NCBI RefSeq assembly: GCF_001544355.1
Contig: NZ_BCQI01000012.1
Coordinates: 28,010-92,009 of the forward strand
Source: Alicyclobacillus acidiphilus NBRC 100859
Lineage (GTDB): Bacteria; Bacillota; Bacilli; Alicyclobacillales; Alicyclobacillaceae
Direction: 5' to 3'
DNA: 64,000 nt
Shown here: positions 17,457 through 27,252 of the stretch, piece by piece
How positions within the stretch are numbered: the first letter of the stretch is position 1
Layout: every line of letters begins with the position of its first letter
Translations under genes and position numbers: made by a program
Notes under the pieces: generated by a model
The model's database searches: none
Told to the model about the DNA's origin: nothing
What the model saw: the letters and a program-made list of their open reading frames with translations, nothing else

Positions 17457-18419
17457 TTGGAATTTCAGCATGAGACCGTACTGTTGAACGAAACCGTGAA
17501 CGCGTTGCTCCCTCATTCCGGCGGCGTTTACGTGGACGCAACGCTCGGGGGAGCGGGACATACTCGGTTGCTTCTTGAGTTGTCGGCACCGGCAGGCAAG
17601 GTGTTCGCCTTCGATCAAGACGCGGCTGCCATTGAGCATGCCAAGCTGCTGCTGGCCGATGCGCCGGCGGATCGCTTGACTATCATACACAGCAATTTTT
17701 CCGAAATGGGTTCGCGCCTGGAAGCGTACGGCGTTCGGGAAGTGGACGGCGTACTGTTCGATCTCGGCGTGTCCTCACCGCAGTTTGACGTTCCGTTGCG
17801 AGGTTTCAGTTATCGCCATGAAGGTCCGCTGGATATGCGGATGGACACACGGCAAACGTTGACGGCGGAGACGGTTGTCAACGAATGGGAACCGTCGGAA
17901 CTGGAACGGATATTCTTTCGATACGGCGAGGAGAAGTTCAGCAAGAGCATCGTGAGGCGGATCGTCGAGGCGAGAGGAACACATCGCATCACGACGACCA
18001 CGGAACTCGCGGATATCGTGAAATCGGCGATTCCGGCCGCGGCTCGGCGCAGTGGCCCGCACCCGGCTCGGCGCAGTGGCCCGCACCCGGCTCGGCGCGT
18101 GTTCCAGGCGATTCGAATCGCGGTGAACGACGAGTTGTCCGTGCTCGAACAGGGGATTGCAGAGGCGTTTGCGCTGCTGCGCAGCGGAGGACGGTTGGCG
18201 GTGATCAGTTTTCATTCGCTTGAGGACCGCATGGTCAAGGTGATGTTTCGCGATTTTGCGACAGGATGCATATGTCCGCCGGAACTGCCGATTTGCCGGT
18301 GTGGGCGGGAGCCTGAAGGCAAGCTCGTTACACGCAAGCCCATCGAGCCGACGGAGGGCGAAGTCGAGGCGAACCCCAGGGCGAGATCGGCGAAATTGCG
18401 AGTCATTGAAAAGTTGTAG
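17457..18419 (+). CDS. rsmH: 16S rRNA m4C1402 methyltransferase RsmH
   Basis: About 320 residues. The SAM motif DATLGGAGH is near the N-terminus, and GVLFDLGVSSPQFD and VISFHSLEDRMVK are RsmH signatures. It methylates N4 of C1402 in 16S rRNA. TTG 17457 gives MEFQHETVLLNETV, aligning with the family start; GTG 17412 is the alternative. Odd: the conserved segment normally reading RxGPHPARRxFQAxRIxVN carries an in-frame 24-bp tandem duplication that repeats ARRSGPHP. Confidence 0.95.
   Translation: MEFQHETVLLNETVNALLPHSGGVYVDATLGGAGHTRLLLELSAPAGKVFAFDQDAAAIEHAKLLLADAPADRLTIIHSNFSEMGSRLEAYGVREVDGVLFDLGVSSPQFDVPLRGFSYRHEGPLDMRMDTRQTLTAETVVNEWEPSELERIFFRYGEEKFSKSIVRRIVEARGTHRITTTTELADIVKSAIPAAARRSGPHPARRSGPHPARRVFQAIRIAVNDELSVLEQGIAEAFALLRSGGRLAVISFHSLEDRMVKVMFRDFATGCICPPELPICRCGREPEGKLVTRKPIEPTEGEVEANPRARSAKLRVIEKL
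18042..18098 (+). repeat. 24-bp in-frame tandem duplication inside rsmH
   Basis: Two identical 24-bp units begin at 18042 and 18066 and nine bases of a third follow at 18090. Each encodes ARRSGPHP. Homologues have this motif once, so the second unit is an insertion of eight residues next to the RNA-binding loop. Confidence 0.95.
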
Positions 18420-18494
18420 GTCGGATTTGCTTGAGATGCTGTGAGGCAGCGATGTTCAAGACAGATGTTCAAGACATAAGGGGGAACTGAACAG

Positions 18495-18878
18495 ATGGCG
18501 GCAGTGCAGGAACAGATTCGAGCAACGCGAGCAGGGGCGCTCGCCAAAGCTCCGCAAATTCGCGAGCGGCAACATGGCCGCCCAGAGACAAAACAGTCGA
18601 AAGTCGGCGTTTGGGCGAATGGAATCAGTCTTGCCGTATGCTGTCTGCTTGCCTTTGCGGCTGTCTGGATGGTCGCAAGCAAGGGCGCGGAAGTCTATGC
18701 GCTCAATCAAAAAAATGTTCAATTGCAGACAGAAATTCAACAGCAACAGGCCATCAACGCGACGTTGTCGACGCAAGTCGACGAGTTGAAACAACCTTCG
18801 CGAATTCTTGAGGAAGCGAACAAGTTGGGCATGCAGTACAAGACCCCTATCGAAATCCCCAGCACACACGCGGAGTAG
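18495..18878 (+). CDS. ftsL: Cell division protein FtsL
   Basis: A 127-residue bitopic protein: a basic cytoplasmic N-terminus (residues 1-40), one membrane segment (ISLAVCCLLAFAAVWMVA) and an extracytoplasmic leucine-zipper-like coiled coil ending in LGMQY. It is between rsmH and pbpB, the standard dcw position. It forms a complex with DivIC and DivIB. AAGGGGG precedes the ATG by nine bases. Sequence conservation is low, so the call rests on topology and position. Confidence 0.9.
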   Translation: MAAVQEQIRATRAGALAKAPQIRERQHGRPETKQSKVGVWANGISLAVCCLLAFAAVWMVASKGAEVYALNQKNVQLQTEIQQQQAINATLSTQVDELKQPSRILEEANKLGMQYKTPIEIPSTHAE

Positions 18879-18887
18879 TGATATTCG

Positions 18888-21101
18888 ATGAAATACAGCG
18901 GCCAAGGCGGTAGATCTCTCAACTCAAAGACGAGTCCAAAGGCGATTCGGCGTAAGAAGGCGCGTATTTGGACACTCCAAGTCGTCATGGTCGCCACGCT
19001 GTCCACGGTTGTCTGGCGCGTCTACGATGTCCAGCACGTGTACGGTAGGCAATTGGAGAAGTCGGCCAATGGGGTCGTCGACGTGACGAAACCTCTGCTG
19101 GCGCCTCGCGGAGCGATTCTCGATGCGCAAGGCAATGAGCTCGCGTACGACGTTCCGGCCTATTACGTCGATATCCAACTTCAGTACCTGCGGCAGTACG
19201 CGACGACCGCCGCGAGTATCCTGGCACCTATCCTCGGCACGTCGCAGTCGGATTTGACAAAGCTGCTTTCGGAGGATGAGCAGAAGGACGAGTGGATAGA
19301 ACTGCCGACGCCTGTTCAAGAACCTGTTCAGGCAAAGCTGCAGCAGGCGTTTGCCACGCACGCTTGGGCGCCGGGAAAAAGCTCCATCGCGTGGTCGAAC
19401 CAGATCACCTTCAGCCCGACCGAGCAGCGGGTCTATCCATATGGCTCGTTTGCCGCCAACACGATCGGCTACGTTTCGAAGGGCACTGGCCAGAGCGGAG
19501 TCGAGTTGGAGTACAACAAAGTGCTTTCGGGTACGAATGGAGAACTCACCTACAAACAGGATCCGACGGGCGTTCCTTTGCCGGGAACCGTCAAGGTGGT
19601 CAAACCGTCCAAGCCGGGCGACACGGTGCAATTGACCATCGACGACACCATCCAAGGCTACGTCGAAAATCAAATGGACGAACTGATTAAGGAATACCAT
19701 CCGGAACACGCGGCTATCATCGTGGAAAATCCGCAAACCGGCGCGATTTTGGCGATATCGAGCCGACCCACGTTCGATCCGAACGAGTACTGGGACGCGT
19801 CATCCACCGCGTTGTCGCAGAACTGGGCGGTGAGCAGCGCGTTTGAGCCGGGATCGACCTTCAAGCCGTTTGTGCTGTCGGCGGCGCTCGCCACCAATTC
19901 CATCAACCTGTACGCAACGTTCCAATCGGGCGAAACGGTCGTGGACGGACAGACGATTCACGATTGGCTGTGGGGCGGTTGGGGAACGCTCACGTACCAA
20001 GAGGCCTTGGAGAAATCGTCCAACGTCGGATTTTCGAAAATCGCCCTGGCCTTGGGCTGGCCGAACATGAACAAATATCTCAATCTGTTCGGTTTTACGC
20101 AGCCCACTGGGATCGATCTCCCGAATGAAGCCACCTCTCTGCTCTTTCCGAAGTCGTACCAAAATTCCATCGAGCTCGCGACGACAGGTTTCGGTCAAGG
20201 TATTGCCGTCACGCCGCTGCAACAGGTCGCCGCGATGGGGGTTATCGCGAACGGCGGCAAGCTGATGCGCCCCTATATCATGCAGAAAGTGATCGCGCCA
20301 AACGGCAAGGTCGTCGAGCAAACGTCGCCGAAAGTGGTGCGGCAAGGTTTTCTGCCGCAGAATGTGATCCAAGAGGTCAGTCACACCATGGTGTTGGATG
20401 TTTCGGGGCCGCAGGGCATTGACACGGGTGCCGCAATCAAGGGCTATGAAATTGCGGGTAAGACAGGTACGGCGCAGATTGTCGATCCACAAACCGGACA
20501 GTACTATCAGAATCGCTTCGAGACTTCGTTCATTGGATTTGCGCCTGCAAACGATCCGAAAGTGCTTGTGTACGTCACGCTGTATTGGCCAAAGACTGCC
20601 CCGGACGAACAGTGGGGAAGCACGGTCGCCATTCCTCCTGCCAGAGCGATCATCCAGGATTGCCTCAACTATTACCACATTCCGCCGACTGGCGCGGTGA
20701 GTTCGCTAGCGGACGAGACAAAGGGCGCTGGACAGGTGAAGTACGTGGAGACGCCGAGCATCGTGGGCATGTCTTCAAGTGAAGCTGAGGCCAAACTGCA
20801 ATCGCTCGGATTGAAAGCGACGATTTCCGGCGACGGGGGCGTCGTCACGAAACAGTGGCCGCAGCCAGGTATCGAGGTGGCGGAGGGATCGAAGATGTAC
20901 GGCGTTCTGCAGTCCGGGACGGGCAGCCAGATTGCGGTTCCCAACCTGCAAGGATTGTCGCTGCGCGATGCCACGGATCTTCTCGCGGCGCTTGGACTTA
21001 CGATCGATCCGCAAGGTTCGGGCTATGTGACGAGCCAGAGCGTGGCGGCGGGGCAGACGGTTTCGGCGGGATCGACGGTTAGGGTGACACTGCAGCCGTA
21101 A
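18888..21101 (+). CDS. pbpB: Penicillin-binding protein 2B (septal transpeptidase, FtsI type)
   Basis: A 737-residue class B PBP: one N-terminal membrane helix (about 25-45), PBP dimerisation domain, and transpeptidase domain with active serine in GSTFK (about 323), SSN (about 376) and KTGTAQ (about 524). Two C-terminal PASTA domains follow (about 620-737). It cross-links septal peptidoglycan with FtsW. It begins nine bases after ftsL. The tandem arrangement with spoVD is as in Bacillus. Confidence 0.95.
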   Translation: MKYSGQGGRSLNSKTSPKAIRRKKARIWTLQVVMVATLSTVVWRVYDVQHVYGRQLEKSANGVVDVTKPLLAPRGAILDAQGNELAYDVPAYYVDIQLQYLRQYATTAASILAPILGTSQSDLTKLLSEDEQKDEWIELPTPVQEPVQAKLQQAFATHAWAPGKSSIAWSNQITFSPTEQRVYPYGSFAANTIGYVSKGTGQSGVELEYNKVLSGTNGELTYKQDPTGVPLPGTVKVVKPSKPGDTVQLTIDDTIQGYVENQMDELIKEYHPEHAAIIVENPQTGAILAISSRPTFDPNEYWDASSTALSQNWAVSSAFEPGSTFKPFVLSAALATNSINLYATFQSGETVVDGQTIHDWLWGGWGTLTYQEALEKSSNVGFSKIALALGWPNMNKYLNLFGFTQPTGIDLPNEATSLLFPKSYQNSIELATTGFGQGIAVTPLQQVAAMGVIANGGKLMRPYIMQKVIAPNGKVVEQTSPKVVRQGFLPQNVIQEVSHTMVLDVSGPQGIDTGAAIKGYEIAGKTGTAQIVDPQTGQYYQNRFETSFIGFAPANDPKVLVYVTLYWPKTAPDEQWGSTVAIPPARAIIQDCLNYYHIPPTGAVSSLADETKGAGQVKYVETPSIVGMSSSEAEAKLQSLGLKATISGDGGVVTKQWPQPGIEVAEGSKMYGVLQSGTGSQIAVPNLQGLSLRDATDLLAALGLTIDPQGSGYVTSQSVAAGQTVSAGSTVRVTLQP

Positions 21102-21199
21102 GACTCGCTTCAGACGTGTCGATCACGCTGGTTTGCAATACTATTTCAGGAGTTGTCCGCATAGGTTAGTCTCGACGAACGAGCTTGGAGGCGAACCTG

Positions 21200-23173
21200 T
21201 TGCGAGTGACTCCTGGAATGATCCGACGGCGCCTGGTTTGGCTGATGATTCTCTTATTTATCGCCATCCTGGGGTTAGTGGGGCGTTTGTTTTTCGTACA
21301 AGTACTGCAGTCGAGTTGGTTGTCCAATCTCGCGAAGGGATCGTGGGACAGAACGGTGCCTTTGGCAGGCGTCCGCGGGAGCATCCTGGCTTCGAACGGC
21401 GAGCCGTTGACCTACACGGCGACAGCGCCCACGGTGCTGGCGGTTCCGAGTCAGATCAAGGACAAGCCAGGTACAGCCGCGAAGCTTGCGCCGATTTTGA
21501 AGATGTCGACGGAGTCCGTGCTCAAACAGATTTCCAAGAATGAACTGATGGTGTACATCCGGCCCGGCGGACGGCAGATGTCGGAAGAGCAGGCCAACCA
21601 AATCCGGGCGCTCGAACTGCCAGGCATCTATCTGACGGAGGACGGCAAACGTGCGTATCCGTACGGCAACCTCGCCGCGCAGGTGCTCGGCATCACGGGC
21701 TACGAGAACGTCGGTCTCACCGGGTTGGAGAAACAGTACAACCAAGTGCTCACGGGAAAAAAGGGCGGCATCACATTCTACGCCAAGGCCAACGGCGAAC
21801 TGATTCCTGGCGAAGGGCAGTCGGTTGTCGAACCGACTGATGGCGACGACATCAAGACGACCATCAATCTCGCCATTCAGCAGTACGTACAGCGGGAAAT
21901 CGAGACGGCAGTCGCGGAGTACAAGCCTGACAGTGTAACGGCCATCGTCGAGAACCCGAATACCGGCGCCATACTTGCGATGGCGAATTATCCAACGTTC
22001 AACCCTTCTGACTGGAAGCAAGCCGATCCGTCGACCTACAACCACAATCTTGCAATTTGGCAGACGTTTGAGCCAGGTTCGACGTTTAAGATCGTGACAC
22101 TCGCCGCGGCCATGCAAGAAAACAAGGTGAACTTGAACGACCGTTTCTACGATCCCGGCTACTACGAGGTCGCAGGCCACCGAATTCGCTGCTGGAAGGC
22201 GGGAGGACACGGATCGGAATCGTTCCTCAACGTGGTCGAGAACTCCTGTAACCCAGGATTTATCGCGCTTGGCGAACGCTTGGGCAAAACGACGTTGTTC
22301 TCGTACATCAAGAAATTCGGTTTTGGGCAAAAAACCGGGATCGATCTCCCTGGCGAAGGCAACGGCATCCTCTTCAAGCTGAATCAAGTTGGGCCGCTGG
22401 AGTTGGCGACGACCGCGTTCGGTCAAGGCGTTTCAGTGACGCCCATTCAGCAGGTGATGGCAGTCGGGGCGGTCGCGAACGGCGGCAAACTGATGAAGCC
22501 GTATGTCGTATCCGAGGTGTTGAACCACGACACCGGCGCGGTCATCTCGCGGACCAAGCCGACGGTCGTCCGGCAGGTCATTTCTGCCAACACCGCGGCG
22601 CAAGTGCGCTCGGCGCTCGAGAGCGTCGTCGCGAACGGCAGCGGCGGCAAGGCGTACCGCGACGGCTACCGGATCGCCGGCAAGACAGGCACGGCCCAGG
22701 TCGCCAAGAACGGCCACTATGAATCGGGTCACTACATCGTGTCGTTCATGGGGCTGGCGCCAGCGAATCATCCCAAACTGGTCGCGTATATCGCCATCGA
22801 CAATCCGCACCCGAAACACGGTGTGGTGTTTGGCGGCGTCATTGCGGCGCCCATCGTCGGCAACATCCTGGCGGACAGTCTCCACGAACTCGGCGTGCAG
22901 CCGACCACGACGGGATTGGCCAAGAAGTACAGGTATCCCGATCCGGTTCCGGTCACTGTTCCGAACTTCCAGGGCCTTACGTTGAAGCAGGCCCAGAATC
23001 TCGCGTTGCAGAACACGGCGAATCTTCGTGTCGAGATCAAAGGGAGCGGGACACACGTGATTGCGCAATCTCCGGCTGGAGGAACCAGGGTCGACTCCGG
23101 CTCGACGATCCGGTTGCTTTTGGGCAACGCGCCGGCGAACAGCGCAATTGACAACCAGAAGCAAAACCAATAG
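21200..23173 (+). CDS. spoVD: Sporulation penicillin-binding protein SpoVD
   Basis: A 657-residue class B PBP with an N-terminal membrane helix, active serine in GSTFKIV (about residue 294), SCN (about 347), KTGTAQ (about 495) and a single C-terminal PASTA domain. SpoVD makes spore cortex peptidoglycan in Bacillus and works with SpoVE. The call SpoVD over a second FtsI rests on its position after pbpB and the single PASTA. TTG 21200 follows TTGGAGG by eight bases; the in-frame TTG at 21185 is part of that site. Confidence 0.9.
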   Translation: MRVTPGMIRRRLVWLMILLFIAILGLVGRLFFVQVLQSSWLSNLAKGSWDRTVPLAGVRGSILASNGEPLTYTATAPTVLAVPSQIKDKPGTAAKLAPILKMSTESVLKQISKNELMVYIRPGGRQMSEEQANQIRALELPGIYLTEDGKRAYPYGNLAAQVLGITGYENVGLTGLEKQYNQVLTGKKGGITFYAKANGELIPGEGQSVVEPTDGDDIKTTINLAIQQYVQREIETAVAEYKPDSVTAIVENPNTGAILAMANYPTFNPSDWKQADPSTYNHNLAIWQTFEPGSTFKIVTLAAAMQENKVNLNDRFYDPGYYEVAGHRIRCWKAGGHGSESFLNVVENSCNPGFIALGERLGKTTLFSYIKKFGFGQKTGIDLPGEGNGILFKLNQVGPLELATTAFGQGVSVTPIQQVMAVGAVANGGKLMKPYVVSEVLNHDTGAVISRTKPTVVRQVISANTAAQVRSALESVVANGSGGKAYRDGYRIAGKTGTAQVAKNGHYESGHYIVSFMGLAPANHPKLVAYIAIDNPHPKHGVVFGGVIAAPIVGNILADSLHELGVQPTTTGLAKKYRYPDPVPVTVPNFQGLTLKQAQNLALQNTANLRVEIKGSGTHVIAQSPAGGTRVDSGSTIRLLLGNAPANSAIDNQKQNQ

Positions 23174-23223
23174 AGTGGCAGTGGACTTCAGGGGTTCATG
23201 AATGACGCCGGGAGGGACATCAT

Positions 23224-24711
23224 ATGCGGCTACGGCAACTCGTGCAACCGCTCTTGACCTACACGATTCACGGGGATGCAAACCCCGATATTCTCGATAT
23301 CACAACCGATTCTCGCAAGGTCGTCCCGGGAAGCTTGTTTGTCGCTGTTCCCGGGTTCACCGTCGATGGTCACGCATTCGTCCCGCAGGCGATCCAGCAA
23401 GGCGCGGTCGCGGTGCTGGTGCAACGCGTCGTCGAGGACGCGCCGAGCGAGATTCCGCAGATCGTCGTCGACGATACGCGATATGTGTCCGCGCGGCTCG
23501 CGGACGCGCTGTTTGGCCATCCGTCGCGATCATTGCGCACGATTGGCGTGACGGGCACCAACGGTAAGACCACCGTCACGCACCTCATCCGCCACATTCT
23601 CGAACACGCGGGCCATCCGACAGGCTTGATTGGCACGGTCGGGGCCAAGTACCGCGACGTTGAAATCCCACTCCCGAATACGACGCCGGAGGCTGTGTCG
23701 GTGCACAGTCTGCTTCGGACGTTTGTTCAGGAAAAGTGCACGCACGCGGCGATGGAAGTGTCCTCCCACGCACTCGTGGAACGGCGTGTGGCAGGCGTCG
23801 ATTTTGGGATCGCCGTGTTCACCAACCTTTCCCAGGACCACCTGGACTATCACGGGACGATGGATGCGTACGCGGCTGCCAAGTCGCTGCTGTTTGCGCG
23901 CCTCGGCAACCGGTTCACGGACGGCGCCGGGAGGCCGCTGTGCGCAATCGTCAACGCGGACGACGCCTATGCGAAGGTGATGACGCAGGCCACCACGGCG
24001 CCGATTTTGACGTACGGGATCGATCAGCCTGCGGATGTGCGGGCGACACAGGTGAATCTGACGTCGGCGGGCCTTTCGATGCGCGTGGTGACGCCGCAGG
24101 GCGAGGTGGATCTCGCGTCGTCCTGCATCGGCCGTTTCAACGTGTACAATGTGCTCGCCGCGTGCTCGGTGGCATTGGCGGAAGGCGTTCCGCTGTCGGC
24201 CATTGCGTCGGCCGTCGCGACGTATGAAGGGGTACCGGGCCGATGTGAACGCGTGGACGCAGGACAGCCGTTTGGCGTGTTCGTCGATTACGCGCATACG
24301 CCGGACGGTTTGGAGAACGTGCTGCGTACAATACGGGAGTTCGCGCGGAGGAGGCTGATCGTGGTGGTCGGCTGCGGCGGCGATCGCGATCGGACAAAGC
24401 GCCCCCTGATGGCCGCCACGACGCTGAAATGGGCGGACGAAGCGTATTTTACGAGTGACAATCCGCGAACGGAGGATCCGAACCGGATCTTGGACGATAT
24501 GTTCGAGGGGCTCCCCGCGGGCCGTGAAGATCGGGTGCACCGAATCGTCGATCGCCGCGAGGCGATTGAGACAGCCATCAAGTCGGCGGGCCCCGACGAC
24601 ATTGTCGTGATCGCCGGGAAGGGCCATGAGGATTATCAGATGATCGGCAGGGACAAGATTCACTTCGATGATCGCGAAGAAGCGCGAAGGGCAATCAAGC
24701 AAGCGCTTTGA
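23224..24711 (+). CDS. murE: UDP-MurNAc-tripeptide synthetase MurE (meso-DAP adding)
   Basis: A 495-residue Mur ligase. The ATP P-loop is GVTGTNGKTTVTHL (about residues 107-120), the central Mur ligase signature is present, and SDNPRTEDPNRI is the motif that selects meso-diaminopimelate. It adds meso-DAP to UDP-MurNAc-L-Ala-D-Glu in the cytoplasm, which predicts A1-gamma peptidoglycan. It sits between spoVD and mraY, with GGGAGG upstream of the ATG. Confidence 0.97.
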   Translation: MRLRQLVQPLLTYTIHGDANPDILDITTDSRKVVPGSLFVAVPGFTVDGHAFVPQAIQQGAVAVLVQRVVEDAPSEIPQIVVDDTRYVSARLADALFGHPSRSLRTIGVTGTNGKTTVTHLIRHILEHAGHPTGLIGTVGAKYRDVEIPLPNTTPEAVSVHSLLRTFVQEKCTHAAMEVSSHALVERRVAGVDFGIAVFTNLSQDHLDYHGTMDAYAAAKSLLFARLGNRFTDGAGRPLCAIVNADDAYAKVMTQATTAPILTYGIDQPADVRATQVNLTSAGLSMRVVTPQGEVDLASSCIGRFNVYNVLAACSVALAEGVPLSAIASAVATYEGVPGRCERVDAGQPFGVFVDYAHTPDGLENVLRTIREFARRRLIVVVGCGGDRDRTKRPLMAATTLKWADEAYFTSDNPRTEDPNRILDDMFEGLPAGREDRVHRIVDRREAIETAIKSAGPDDIVVIAGKGHEDYQMIGRDKIHFDDREEARRAIKQAL

Positions 24712-24737
24712 GATGAAGCGTTTTGGGGGGAGAACCG

Positions 24738-25706
24738 TTGGACTTACAGGCCTTATTTTTCACCGCGATCGCGGCGTTCGCAATCGGACTCTTGCTTGGA
24801 CCCATCGCGATTCCAATTCTTCGTCGACTGAAGTTTGGACAAACCATTCGCGAAGAAGGACCAAAGCACCACCAGACGAAAGCTGGCACCCCGACGATGG
24901 GCGGCGTCATCATCGTCATTGCGGTGCTTTTGACGACCGTCAAATTCGCGTTCGGGTCGCTCGACACGGCGATGCTGCTGCTTGGCACCGTGGGCTTTGG
25001 CTTGATTGGTTTCGCGGATGACTTCATCAAAGTGGTCAAGAAGCGCAACTTGGGTTTGACGGCCCGACAAAAAATCCTGTTTCAAAGCTTGTTGACGATC
25101 CTGCTGTTTGGACTCCTGTGCGTCGAACAAGGAAACGTGTCTTCGTTTTCGATTCACGTCCCGTTTTCGAACTGGGCGCTCACCGTCGGCATATTCTATG
25201 TTCTCTTTCTTCTTGTCGTCCTGGTTGGCACCACGAACGCGGTCAACTTGACGGACGGCTTGGACGGCTTGCTGTCCGGCTGCGCCATCATGGTGTTCGC
25301 CGCGTACGCGGTGTACGCCTACTGGAATACCGATTACGACGTCGCTCTCTTCTGCGCGGCCATGGTCGGGGCCTTGGGCGGCTTTTTGGCGTTCAATCGG
25401 CACCCGGCGCGCGTGTTCATGGGAGATACGGGTTCGCTTGCGATAGGCGGGGGGCTTGCGATGGTCGCCGTCTTGACGCATAGTGAATTGGCACTGATTT
25501 TATTCGGTCTCGTGTTTGTCCTGGAGGCATTGTCGGTCATGATTCAGGTGTTTTCGTTCAAGACGTTCGGCAGACGCGTCTTTCGCATGAGCCCGCTCCA
25601 TCACCACTTTGAGCTCGGTGGGTGGTCTGAATGGGAAGTGGTCCTGCTCTTTTGGTTAGGTTCGTTTATTTGCGCGTTTGGAACGCTTGCCGTACTTTCG
25701 CATTGA
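24738..25706 (+). CDS. mraY: Phospho-MurNAc-pentapeptide transferase MraY
   Basis: A 322-residue polytopic membrane enzyme with about ten helices. The motifs KAGTPTMGG, FADDFIK, NAVNLTDGLDGL and MGDTGSLAIGG, and the loop MSPLHHHFE, are all present. It transfers phospho-MurNAc-pentapeptide to undecaprenyl phosphate, making lipid I. The start is TTG 24738 behind GGGGGAG; the TTG at 24723 is upstream of that site. Confidence 0.97.
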   Translation: MDLQALFFTAIAAFAIGLLLGPIAIPILRRLKFGQTIREEGPKHHQTKAGTPTMGGVIIVIAVLLTTVKFAFGSLDTAMLLLGTVGFGLIGFADDFIKVVKKRNLGLTARQKILFQSLLTILLFGLLCVEQGNVSSFSIHVPFSNWALTVGIFYVLFLLVVLVGTTNAVNLTDGLDGLLSGCAIMVFAAYAVYAYWNTDYDVALFCAAMVGALGGFLAFNRHPARVFMGDTGSLAIGGGLAMVAVLTHSELALILFGLVFVLEALSVMIQVFSFKTFGRRVFRMSPLHHHFELGGWSEWEVVLLFWLGSFICAFGTLAVLSH

Positions 25707-25722
25707 GAAGGTGAATGACGCG

Positions 25723-27108
25723 ATGGGTAGTGAATCGCGCTTGGCGGGATGGCTGAGTTCTCCCGGGGATGTGCTGGTGGTTGGATTTGCAAAGAGTGGA
25801 GCGGCGGCGGCGACCCTGCTTCATGCGCACGGCTTTCGCGTGACAGTGACAGATAGCAGCGTTCGTCCTGAAGGAAATTCGGGTGTCGACGCCCTGGAGA
25901 GCCAGGGCGTTCAATTCGTGTTCGGAGGGCATCCGGACGCCTTATTGGATCGGCCATGGCAATTCGTCGTGAAAAATCCCGGGATACCCTATCAGAACTC
26001 GTTCATCGAATCGCTCGTGAATCGCGGGTATGTGGTGTTCACCGAGATCGAAATCGCGTCTTGGTTCGCCAAAGGGCCTATCTATGCCATCACGGGCTCC
26101 AACGGCAAGACGACCACGACGACCCTCGTCGGCGAAATGCTGCGGGCGAGCGGCCAGGATGTGCCTGTCGCGGGCAACATCGGGACAGCCGTATCCGGCC
26201 TCGTGGAGACGCTGCCGCAGCGCCTGCCGCTGGTTCTGGAAGTATCGAGCTTTCAGTTGATGGGGACATGGCGGTTTCGCCCGCGGATCGCGGCGCTGCT
26301 CAATTTCTATCCGGCCCATTTGGATTACCACGGTTCGTATGAAGCGTACCAACAGGCGAAGTGGCGCTTATTTGAGAACATGCGGGACACGGACGTCGCC
26401 GTCCTCAACCACGATCAGCCCTTGGTCCGCGATGGAGCGGCGGCGTTGCGTTCGCAGATCCACTACTTTTCCGTTGAGGAACCGTCATTTCCAAACGGTG
26501 CGGCTGTTCGCGACCATCACGTCGTGCTCGTGCGCGACGGTGTCTCCCGTCCGCTCTTGCCGGTGGGGGATGTCTCCCTCCCAGGTCCGCACAATCTCCA
26601 GAACGTGCTCGCGGCGGCAGCCGTGGCGCAAGCGGCAGGCGCGAGCGATGAAGCCATCGCGAGCGTCGCGCGTTCATTCGCAGGCGTCGAACACCGCATG
26701 GAGCTGGTACGCGAACTGGCGGGTGTGCGCTACTACAACGATTCTAAGGCCACCAACCCGGACGCCACGATTCAGGCGTTGCGCGGGTTTGCAAGCAATC
26801 TCGTCTGGATTGCCGGCGGATTGGACCGCGGGATTTCGTTCGACTCGCTCATCCCAGATGTGCGCCAACGCGTCCGCGTCGCGATTCTGTTGGGCCAGAC
26901 CCGGGAGAAATTGCGCGACGTCTGCCAACGGGCCGGGGTACCGGACGTCCGGGTTGTCGAGTCGCTCGAGGATGCGGTCGCCATGGCCCATCTACTCGCC
27001 CAACCCGGTGATACCGTCCTGTTGTCGCCCGCGTGTGCGAGTTGGGACATGTTTACGTCGTTTGAGGTTCGGGGAAGCATGTTCAAAGAGGCTGTGCATA
27101 GACTGTAG
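25723..27108 (+). CDS. murD: UDP-MurNAc-L-Ala--D-Glu ligase MurD
   Basis: A 461-residue Mur ligase. An N-terminal Rossmann-like domain (VVGFAKSGAAAATLL) precedes the P-loop ITGSNGKTTTTTL (about residue 112 on), followed by HLDYHGS and the C-terminal DSKATNPDATIQAL. It adds D-glutamate. ATG 25723 follows GAGAAGGTGA by eight bases and lies just after the mraY stop (the mraY frame ends 25706). Confidence 0.96.
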   Translation: MGSESRLAGWLSSPGDVLVVGFAKSGAAAATLLHAHGFRVTVTDSSVRPEGNSGVDALESQGVQFVFGGHPDALLDRPWQFVVKNPGIPYQNSFIESLVNRGYVVFTEIEIASWFAKGPIYAITGSNGKTTTTTLVGEMLRASGQDVPVAGNIGTAVSGLVETLPQRLPLVLEVSSFQLMGTWRFRPRIAALLNFYPAHLDYHGSYEAYQQAKWRLFENMRDTDVAVLNHDQPLVRDGAAALRSQIHYFSVEEPSFPNGAAVRDHHVVLVRDGVSRPLLPVGDVSLPGPHNLQNVLAAAAVAQAAGASDEAIASVARSFAGVEHRMELVRELAGVRYYNDSKATNPDATIQALRGFASNLVWIAGGLDRGISFDSLIPDVRQRVRVAILLGQTREKLRDVCQRAGVPDVRVVESLEDAVAMAHLLAQPGDTVLLSPACASWDMFTSFEVRGSMFKEAVHRL

Positions 27109-27252
27109 GAGCGTGTCCACTCGGACAAGACGGTTCGTTTCGCGAACCGCGCGCTCACACAGTCTGTGCCGGCTCCCGCTGTTCGGAGTGTCGCTGTTTG
27201 ACCGTTCCGAAGGCTTGGACGCCGGGCAGGCGTCTGAGGAGGGGCATATACA

